This document shows, piece by piece, positions 13,022-22,443 of a DNA stretch of 64,000 bases. The DNA comes from Paragordius varius (Eukaryota > Nematomorpha): assembly GCA_964247055.1 (NCBI GenBank), contig OZ176055.1, positions 3,472,001 to 3,536,000 on the forward strand. Direction: 5' to 3'. Position 1 is the stretch's first letter. Each line of letters begins with the position of its first letter. Under the pieces are notes generated by a model that ran no database searches, was not told the origin of the DNA, and worked only from the letters and a program-made list of their open reading frames with translations. The translations under genes and the position numbers were made by a program.

Positions 13022-16000
13022 ATGTCAGGTTATATTTTACCACCCTTAGATAATTGCGATGATAGTCCGTCTTTAGCTGTGAGAGATAGACATTTTAACC
13101 AAAACTTTAACAATAATAATAATAATAACTTTCAACGAACATCTCGAATCCAAGAATATTCAAACGGTAATATGGATCAACGATTCCAAAGAATATCATC
13201 GACTCAAAATGAAAATATTCGATCATCTCCGCTGCACGTTAGTCGAACCAGAGCTGACAATAACTGTTACAACAATGATTCCGTTAATGGACGCCATCAT
13301 AACCAAAATTATCGACATGTTAGTAGTACTAAATATCATCATAACCAAAGCAAAAATATGCATGGCGGTAATAGCAACAATCGACACCAAAATAGTAGAA
13401 GTAATCATTTAGAAGGCAAAAATCTTCCCAATAACAACCGATCATCTCATGCCAACACAAATAAAGCAACTCAACAAACGCTAAATAACAATAGAGCTGG
13501 GGCCGCTGTCCTGCGAGAAAAAACTAATACGTTAGTGAGTAGCAAAAACCGCCGAGCTTTATATTACAGCGATGGCTTGTTGGATGAAACCGGACCGGCC
13601 ATCAACAAAATTGGACCCACGGATGAGAATTTGTGTGCGTCAGATGAGTGTTGTTACAACATTCGATCATTTTTCAGTTCCATCTTTTGTTGTACATGTT
13701 CTTCATCCAGTCATCACCGGGGACACAACTTTAGACACGGCGGGACAATTAATGGGACCCATAGACAAGGGGAATCAACGCATAAAAAATGTCGGTGTTG
13801 CTGTTGTACGTATCATTCCAACAAATCTCGGTTCAGGAAATGTTGTGTAGTTTTTACCACCCTTCTTATCCTTGGAATCGTGGCTGCTGGCATAATTTTA
13901 CCCATGAAATATATGATGCAAGGTATAAATTTTTAAATTTTACAATATTTATCATATTTTTATATGCTAATTTTACTTATTTTATCGATTAGACAAACCA
14001 GCTCTAATAACTAAAAGCAATGGCAGTGAAAAAACTAAGGATCATCAAGCGTCAAAAAATTCTCGATTAAATAACCAAAACGACAAGCGTCCAGTATTAT
14101 CCACCAATTCTGATGTTATTCAAGGGAATACGCCTTCACCTAATTTCGATATAAATGATAATAAAAATAAAATTAATAGTCTAAATATACCCAATGATAG
14201 CGATTTGGTGTTTAACACAAATCCATTTTCTATTGATTCTCCAAGCACATATTCATCATTATTCGATAATAAAGTTACCAATAATTTAGATTCAAACTCA
14301 GAATCAAAGATGAAAAATTCTCTATTTAAAGCACCAACGCTGGCAATTAAGGACAAACAGACTGAAGACGCAAGTATTAATTTTGCCAATTAAACTTTTT
14401 AGAAATCATTAGGGGTTTAAAAATAGAGATAGCTTATAAAATTTACTATTTATTCAAATAACATTTTATGTATTTCATTAAAAAATAGATTCAGATAAGG
14501 GAAACTATCAAGACCAACCAAACAACGAAAATTTAAATGAAAAGTCTGACACAGGATTACCAAACTTATTTGAGAATAACAACTCAATTTTAGCTGTTCC
14601 ATCATCAAGAGAAATTGAGCCACAAACCGAAGATTTGATGCATATAAAACAAGGTAACACTTTCAATTTTAGTTTTTTTCAGTTTTTTTTTATATATATG
14701 CGCCAAAGAACGGTGCTATATAATACAGGGTTGAGGGCAAATAATTATGTTAGATATGTTAAATAAATACCAGCTGATATTTTTTATTTCATTTGCACAT
14801 GCACATTCACGATTTTTTCGCGTTATCACACATACTTTTTAATTTATCACCGTTCTTTGGTTGCAAACCCCGCGGATTGTCACCAATAATACCGTTTTAC
14901 TTTTGATAAACACTCCTTTAACTAACTTTTTATCTTTCTTGTTAAAAGGTGGTGGTGTAACTCAACGAAATCGTCATTGGTTAACAAAATTTGGTAATAA
15001 TCGTTTTCGATCAAAGAACGGTGGCAAATTAAAAAATGATGGTGATGAAAATGGAATTGATGACATTGAGGCACAAAACTCTTACAACTTGAATCGAAAC
15101 GATTTGTTGGATAAAAAATCTTTTGATGAATTCCCCGCACTTTTGATGGATTACACCACACCATCTGCTACAGGCGAAGACGAGAAGGTTAAAAATGTTG
15201 CAGCAGATTTTTCGGAAAGTTTACAAGATTCTCAACAAGAAGCCGTGTTGGTACCACAAATGAAAGAAGATATAACATCCGATATGTACGAATATTATTT
15301 GGCCTCCTCTAAAAAACGATCCAAAAATAAATCATACAATCATCTGAATAATAATATATATGGTACTTTTCGCCCTACACAGACACGTATTATTGATCCA
15401 TCTTTAATGCCCTCCATAAATTCTTATGACATTGATGAACACGATTTAAGACCATATAATTTTTATACTACTCAAAGCAAAAAACCCATGGATTCTATTA
15501 ACGAACACGAAGGCGTAACAATGCCAAGTTATAAATTAAAAGAAAAAAACGAAAAAAAGCGTGAACAGTTATTATATCGACTAAAAAATTTGTATAAAAC
15601 TAAGACCATGCCCCCAAGAAATGCTAGAAAATCCAATTCAAAAATAATAACGCTTGATAATGTCCATAATAGTAATAATGATAATCAACGGTTTGATGGT
15701 GGGCGCAAACCTAGGCGAGATGATGGCAGAATGGCAGCAAGAAGAAAATTTATGAAGGCTTCATATGAATACAAACATAAACCCAAAAATAAAGCCGAAC
15801 CCAAACTCTTAACAACCATCAAAAAAAAGAGAATAGATATTGGTTGGCAATCTAGCACCAAGAAACCGTTCTCCCAAAAGAAGTATTCAATGACAAAACT
15901 GAAATCTAACATAAAGCTTGGGGGGAAAAGTTTCGATGACTACGATATGTATGAACAACAAAGTCCATATATCGTAAATAAAAATATATTAAACGATCCT

Positions 16001-19000
16001 ATAAGCGCAAACAATAATGATATATTTTCCGATGAAGTTCTTGAAAATTCTGCCCAATCTCCAAGGGACCCATTCTTTAATCCACCATTAAAAAATATGC
16101 CAAAAAATCCTCGTCATTCTACAGACCTAACTCCTACAAACATGTATCAATTGGAATTTTTCAGTAAACACGGTTATTTTGATCCAAGAATGGATGTAGA
16201 TATTAACGCTTTATTAAGAGTTCCAGATTATGCACATAGACTAAAAGGGCATCATATTAAAAAGGGCTATAGCAGGAGAAAGGACATTGATATCAATCCA
16301 AAAATTACGACAACCACCTTAAAACCAGAGCTAAATTTAGGCTATAACCCAGTGATAGAATTTAAGAGGCCAACACCCAAAGTCAATGATATGATTGAAC
16401 GGTGGCGTAGCCAACAAATTCGTGATAAGAAAAAAGACAAAAACAAGATAGATCGATTCTGGAAGGGTAAAAAGCGTGAGACAATTTTAGGTGGGGCTGG
16501 TCCAAAAATTGGGAAATTATCTGAAACCACCATGAATAATGAACTGTCCAACTCACAAGTGCCAAACATAGAGCCCATTAATTTACCACTTATCAATAAC
16601 GCCACCTTTCCAACCGTAACTAGCTCTTTTGTGACAGAAGCCCCAATAAGTCTTTTAATCACACCAGAATCAACAACTAAAACAATTAATGATGTTACAA
16701 AAGTTTTACCTGATAATCAACTAGAAATTGATGTGGAAAAACAAAACAATTTTGTGGCCAAATTTGTTGAGAATTTTTTGAAACCGTTGAGACCTCGGAA
16801 ATAATTTTCATATGTTTTTATATAGTTGTGATTTGTATCATATCCACATCTAATATACATATGTTGAGCCAATAAATGTGATGATATAACTTTAATTTAT
16901 GTGTGCGCATGTTTTATGAAATATATCAATGTCAGTAATTTATTATAACATGTAATGATATGATCAAGTTACAGAAAATAATCTATTTTTGTCTAAGTTT
17001 TAAATTGTATTTTTGTTCTTAACATATAAGGATTAAAGATTTAAATTATTTGTAGGCTCATATATATCATTCAAAGTTGTTAAATACTTTTATATGCGGG
17101 GAAAATCAAGGGTGCGTTTCTGTTTATAATATTTTTTTTTACTATTTTTTCTCAAGTCTTAACGCCTTACATTGAGCCTACAACACCAATTAATATTGCC
17201 TCAACAACTGTACCTATGCAGACAAGGGTGGTCACTGATTATCAGGTATAATTTAAGAAAAAATGTGGTATATAACGAAAAATAGGTACTTAGAATGAAT
17301 CTTCATATTCAAAACAATTAATAGCTACTTTCATATATCTGGATTAGAATTATTTGTTTTAAATTTACAACATAATATATTGGCTAGGAGTATATATAAA
17401 CACTAACAACTTATTTGGAACCCAGGTGGCTCTGCAAAAGTTTAATAGGAAAAACGTCTCATCATTTTGATTGGGTCGGACAAATTGTGACGCGTTCGCA
17501 ACTAGTGATAAAGTTCAAACATATGAATAATATGTGTAAAAATTAATAAAAATTTATGTAAAAATGAATTTTGTGAATAATTGATTAATTGTTAAAACTA
17601 TAAAAATCGACGGTTAATTTTATTTTATTTGGGTAAATTTTAACTATATTTACAATTGTGGTATGGATAACTGCCTATTACCATGACATTCATAAGCAAT
17701 CGGACCAGTTGTTTTCTACCGGTTAAAATTCCAACCCTTTTAAAGATTGGAAACTGCTTCAAAAGTTTCACTCAAATAAAAACAGCCGATAATACAGTTA
17801 AAAATAAAATTATGAAGATAAAACGTAAAAGTAAAGAAATATTTTTTTAAAACTGCTATACTTTTTTTATCTCGATTTTTTCTACATAACTTTTAAAAGA
17901 ATTGTAAAATATATAGTTGAGGCTGTTACCAATTTACATCTCTTAATTTTATATTCCACCCAAAAAGATAGGATGGATAATTTTAAAAAAGTATGGTCCA
18001 TTATACTTTCGAATATCAGTCTAATGATATTTAATGATCATTAAGTTGATCGTAAAATATTTATGGAAAGAAAATTAAGCAATGCTTAAGTTATAGTTTT
18101 TTTTCATTTAGATGTTAGATGACCGGGCTATTTCTGCCTTTCGAGGTCTCTTTGTAATAACTCAAGGAAGGGATTCGTTATGGGAATCCGATTACAATAA
18201 TTTAACGACAAACCCGTCAAAATTGTTAAAAGCCAAATACGAACAAAAATTAAACGAACTCTTCCTTAAGCATGAACTAATAGGATCGGCTTACCGCTAT
18301 GCCTTAATTACAGGGATAAAGTTAAAATATATTTCGGATAATAAATTTTTATTTTTTTTTTAGAACAAAAAATATATTTTGCAAAACTAAACAAAATTAA
18401 ATTTTAACAATAGTCAAGGAAGCGTAATCCTCATATTTACGATATTCATGGATCCGGATATGGTACGATATAAAGAAATATCGGCACAACAGTTGGGCAA
18501 AATCATTATAGAAGAAAGTATTAATAAATATTCAACCATGTTTAGTCAAGTCCATATTGATCCCTCAAGCATATACATTGAAGGTAAAATATAATCTATT
18601 TTTTTGCTAAAATTTAAACATTTTGGGCAAAATATCAAATTATTAGTGAAAAAAAACTAAAAGACAAATGTTTTTTTTTCAAATGACAATCATAGTATTT
18701 TATACCTTGAATTAGCCACAACAATTTAATTATAATATTATAAGATGATTTACCAGTACATATCTCTTCTCATATACTTTGCGGTTTAAAACAATGAGTA
18801 ATTATATTAAAAAAGCAAGTTAAAAAAATAATAAAATTAATTATTGCTACCTCCCCGCGGTGTTGGCTGAGGCACGGCAAAGGCAAGTTTCTAATGATCT
18901 GGTTAAATTATTAGATGTACACAAGGGCATGTGTTACGTAAAATAAAATCGTTTCAGATTACCACGAAGTACAAATACTATGAATATGAATTACTTCGTG

Positions 19001-19779
19001 GTCTGATTTGAATCTGTAGTCCTATCCCTTATAATGAGTTGAAAAAATATGGTTGTCATTTGAAAAAAATGTAATTGTCTTTTAGTTTTTACACGTTTTA
19101 TCCGTATAATTTATTTTATTTTTTTTATATATATACAGCCTTTTGTTACAAACATAATTTTACATGTATGGACGGGACGGATTGCATAGAGACAGAAAAA
19201 GTGTGTGATGGTAATATAGATTGTTCAGATGCCTCGGATGAAATGACGTGTGGTAATTTAGTTCGTCAAATTTAATTTACATACAGTTTATTAGGTTTTA
19301 TTTTTTGTGTGGACAATTATTGCAAATTGACCCACTTTTTTCAACTTTTTGACAAATAATTTTATTCTTCAGCATTATATTCAAATGATTATAAATAAAC
19401 TTAAATATTTTTATCATTTTTTTCGGGACAAATTACAATAGAATAAACCTCATAAATGGTTATAAAAGAACAAAAACACGTTTTTTGTGCAAATAAATCC
19501 GTACACAAATCATTTGTTGATATTTTATAATTTTTCAATACAACTATTCTAGTAATATATTTTATATAGAATAAACCCATTCATAAAAGATTTGCAATTT
19601 AAATTTTACCCTAAGTTTTATTGAAATTCATAGTATATGATTAATTTATCATATTATCTAAAGAATGTTCCGACACTGAAATAAAATGTAATGGCGTATG
19701 TCAATCCAACAAAATTATTTGCAATCAATCGTCTTATCCAACCAGCAGCAATTTGACCCCAACCCTGATTCTTAAATAA
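13022..19779 (+). CDS. Type II membrane protein with SEA and LDLa domains
   Basis: Exons: 13022-13922, 13993-14373, 14489-14653, 14949-16466 (or through to a stop at 16804), 17157-17245, 18112-18320, 18414-18583, 19139-19252, 19664-19779. The N-terminal part (about 270 residues) is Asn/His/Ser-rich and ends in cysteine clusters (CRCCCC, FRKCC) just before one membrane segment (TTLLILGIVAAGIILPM). Next come a long Lys/Asn-rich stalk, a SEA domain (from AFRGLFVITQGRD, with the expected autocleavage site G/SVIL), one complete LDLa module (CDGNIDCSDASDE calcium box) and a second LDLa-like piece lacking the acidic box. ATG 13022 is preferred over 12962 because the extra 20 residues would add a signal-like leader that does not fit a type II topology. 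No protease domain follows. Three isoforms stay in frame: 1220, 1100 (ending in exon 4) or 714 codons (skipping exon 4). The function is unknown; a shed cell-surface protein is inferred. Confidence 0.75.
14949..16804 (+). other. Composite terminal exon of the SEA/LDLa gene
   Basis: This exon opens in phase 1 and stays open for 618 codons to a TAA at 16802-16804. An AATAAA follows at 16871 with a GT-rich stretch after it. It also contains a good internal donor (G/GTAAAA at 16467) in the phase that matches the SEA exon at 17157. The coding text is Lys, Asn, Pro and Thr-rich, without cysteine knots or known domains. Reading through would give a protein without SEA/LDLa. Using the donor would give the full ectodomain. 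Confidence 0.6.
16871..16876 (+). terminator. Poly(A) signal inside the SEA/LDLa gene
   Basis: AATAAA lies 67 nt after the exon 4 stop and is followed within 30 nt by a TGTGTGCGCATG stretch. This is the usual layout of a cleavage and polyadenylation site, and it lies upstream of the SEA and LDLa exons. Confidence 0.6.
18652..19092. mobile_element. Non-autonomous DNA element with 43-bp terminal inverted repeats
   Basis: The left end contains AACTAAAAGACAA, then a T-run, then CAAATGACAATCATA. The right end is its inverted near-copy (TATGGTTGTCATTTG, an A-run, then TTGTCTTTTAGTT). It lies in a SEA/LDLa gene intron and carries the SINE-sized repeat at 18846-19045 between its ends. Related single ends or pairs are visible near 7870, 37140-37395, 42920, 45385 and 50860-51100, so this is a dispersed family. 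No transposase frame is present. Confidence 0.65.
18846..19045 (+). repeat. SINE-sized dispersed repeat, copy 1
   Basis: About 200 bp shared with 46915-47092. The copies share TGTACACAAGGGCATGTGTT, ACGTAAAATAAAATCGTTT, a hairpin with arms CCACGAAGTA and TACTTCGTGG, and GAATCTGTAGTCCTA (GGAGTCCTA in the other copy). The 5' end (TCCCCGCGGTGTTGGCTGAGG) contains a sequence loosely like a Pol III A box, but a B box at tRNA spacing is not clear. The class is therefore unproven. Confidence 0.65.
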
Positions 19780-19810
19780 AATTTAGATATCGCGAATTTT
19801 AAAATGGAAA

Positions 19811-19822
19811 AATAAATTTATT
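19811..19822. terminator. Palindromic bidirectional poly(A) signal
   Basis: AATAAATTTATT is its own reverse complement, so it reads AATAAA on both strands. It lies 32 nt after the SEA/LDLa stop and 67 nt after the ETHE1 stop on the other strand, in the 109-bp space between the two convergent genes. Confidence 0.6.
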
Positions 19823-19888
19823 AATATATATATACTAATAATTTAAATAAATTATTAATGACATATATCCATGATGATTAGATTCATT

Positions 19889-22418
19889 TCAATCTATAAT
19901 TCCATCTTGTTTGTTGGCCGGTACAGCTGTATCTAAAAAAACAAAAAAGTATATATTAAACTTGCAAAATGTACGGAATAATTCAAACATCAAAAACCAA
20001 AGTTAAATATTTTTGGAAATGTTATAGTGTATTACCCAAACCCTATTCACTAAATAGAAAAAACAGAACTCTTTATGCCGAATTTTCAGACCATGAAAAA
20101 AATAAAAAAACCTTAACATTTTATCTGTAGTTTAACCCTTTAAAATGTGATATATTATAACTTTCTTTTATCTTATACAGGGGATTACACAACCCTTATC
20201 CATTATATCATTGAAATACCAATTTAACAACAATTATCATTATTGATATTCGAGCACTATTACAGGCCATATATGTATTTTAAATGGCTAAAAGGATATT
20301 TATTTGATTTAACATGACCTGTTTCAATATATGAGATTTTTCGTTCTTATCCAATTTTATTTAAATTAAAAATTTGTAATTTTATGAATGAATGATTAAT
20401 TTTAAAGTGCTTTATTTCGGGATAAAAATTATATAATAGAAATTTTTTTAGATTGATATTTTTTAAACACATAGAGTTGACATTTATATTGTACTCTTTC
20501 CATAAAACTTTAAAAAATTTCTGATAAAAAACCAATTTTCTTGGGATAGGGGAGATTCAAATTGTTCATAAGTTGTATAAATTCATCTCGTGATTTCGTT
20601 AATCTGGGGTTATATCGTTTTTCTTCCCATACAGTTGATACGGTCATACCTATTAATATATGAATGAATATTTTTTTCGATAACTAAAAGTGTGATGTGG
20701 TTTAACACCAAATGACTTTTTACTAAAAAACAATATTTGATAAAATTATATTAAGAATTCATACCATTATAATCGTGACCAAAATATATTTTATAATAGT
20801 CTGGCAAAGAAAAGATAACATGTGAAACTGAATCATACAATTTACCAGGGTCTCCTAAGTTGTATAAATATAATATTTAAATTTTTTTATAAAGACAAAA
20901 TGATTATTTAATACACTTTAAAATTACTTTAAATATGAAAAATTCAATAAAATGGAATAATAACCAGTATGGAATATTCTAGTAATATTGAAGCTTAAAA
21001 TTAAAATAAAAATATACGGTAAAAATAAAACTCATTAACAATTATTTCAATTTCATATATATATATATATATATATTTATATTAATAATAAAAACAACAA
21101 ATTTTTTTTAATTTATATTCGGTACCATCTCCCCGCGGTGTTAGCTAGGGCATTGCTATATTCTTAACATCATTATAACATGATATAGGTTAAAAAAATT
21201 TTAAATGGTTATGTTTAAGCCAAACTTAACCATAGTCTCACTTATATAAATTATTTAAATTACAATGTAATTTTGTATCATGTAAATCATCATATAAAAT
21301 TGGTTCAAAATGTAGCCTATGGCCATATGAATATAGTGTAAGAATATTTTATAAAACAACAAAATCTTAAATCCATTATAAATTTTTTTTTTATTTCACT
21401 ATAAAATTAAAATAATTATTTAAATAAATTATTTTACCGGCCTGAAAATCTGTCCTCCCACAACCCCGAATAAAAAGGGCATCACCGGTAAAACATTTAT
21501 GATGTTTATGCCATATATATGTCATACAACCTAATAAAAACGATAGTATAAAAGTTTAAAAGATAAATTTAACATATACAATTAGGAAGCCAGCTATCAA
21601 ACCCTTAACAAAGATTATGAAAAAACTACTTGGAATAGCTTCTAAATAATTTATATTTAAATAGTATTTTGGGCACGAATAATTGTATAAAAGTGACTTG
21701 TGCATTATTTTAAAATTATTTACTTATATATTTGTTAACAAAATGTAATAAATTAATAAATTTCATGGCCACCTATTATAAGTGTGTTGTTTTTTGGCAA
21801 GTCGATGAAAATAAAAAAATAATTTATCTAATAAAGTATTAATTACATAAAATTTATTATTAATATCTCCCTTTTTGCATATTTTTACAATTTAAACAAG
21901 CCTGAGTTAAACTATATGTTTTTAATAAAGTACTAAAACGTAAACCATTAGTATGACCCTGAGTGGCTTTAGCCAAAATTTTTTCCTCTCCAAACATTAA
22001 TTCTTCCCCATCGTCCAGATGTTTATCGGCATGGGCCTCACTTTCCTTCGATATAACACTTTTGCAACCATTGAATATGGTTTTTAGCTTTTTGGTTCCC
22101 GTAATATGATCTGCATGCATGTGAGTGTTGACTTAAAAAATAAATGTATAATAAATTACTTGCATATATAAGGTTTAATCCTAATTCTTTAATAAGTTTA
22201 GCATCCCTGTCAACTTTTTCTAGCACGGGATCTATTATGATGGCATTTTTAGTTTTCGGATCAGCTAAAAGATAGGTGTATGTCGAAGTTACTGGTTCAA
22301 ATAACTATGGTTGTTATTATACATTTACTTGACGAAAATATATATTTGGTCCTGTATTGGCGGTTGATGCGAATTTGATTAAGAAACGTACGAAATTAGT
22401 TTTACCAACTAGCAACAT
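19889..22418 (-). CDS. ETHE1: Persulfide dioxygenase, metallo-beta-lactamase fold
   Basis: Seven exons (5' to 3'): 22418-22329, 22304-22160, 22131-21946, 21530-21438, 20854-20765, 20649-20533, 19932-19889. They join to 254 codons, about the length of human ETHE1. The enzyme oxidises glutathione persulfide to sulfite in mitochondrial sulfide breakdown. The product keeps the family order: [16 protein letters not shown], the metal-binding [32 protein letters not shown] and [12 protein letters not shown]. The iron ligands (His in HxHADH, His in GHT, Asp in TGDA) and the arginine of GRTDF are all visible. The first 28 residues lack acidic residues and include several basic ones ([19 protein letters not shown]), which fits a mitochondrial presequence. 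Introns 1 and 2 are 24 and 28 nt and the later ones are 115-600 nt. The gene is head-to-head with RSU1 and convergent with the SEA/LDLa gene. Confidence 0.92.
21124..21155 (+). repeat. SINE-sized dispersed repeat, truncated copy
   Basis: CATCTCCCCGCGGTGTTAGC matches the 5' end of the repeat at 18846. The similarity fades after about 30 bp. It lies in an ETHE1 intron. Confidence 0.45.
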
Positions 22419-22443
22419 GTGAAATTACATTTGATTTTATGAT
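22419..22443. promoter_or_regulatory. Shared start region of ETHE1 and RSU1
   Basis: Only 25 bp separate the two divergent start codons, and both first exons are supported by family similarity. The transcripts must either begin inside each other's coding exon or have almost no 5' UTR. No TATA box at a usable distance is evident. Confidence 0.6.

Noticed and set aside
17094-17110. A start codon for a separate SEA/LDLa gene (ATG at 17094, first intron 17111-17156)
   Set aside because: It would need a 46-nt intron and gives a membrane-less protein; splicing from the upstream transmembrane exons fits phase and topology better, though it is not excluded.
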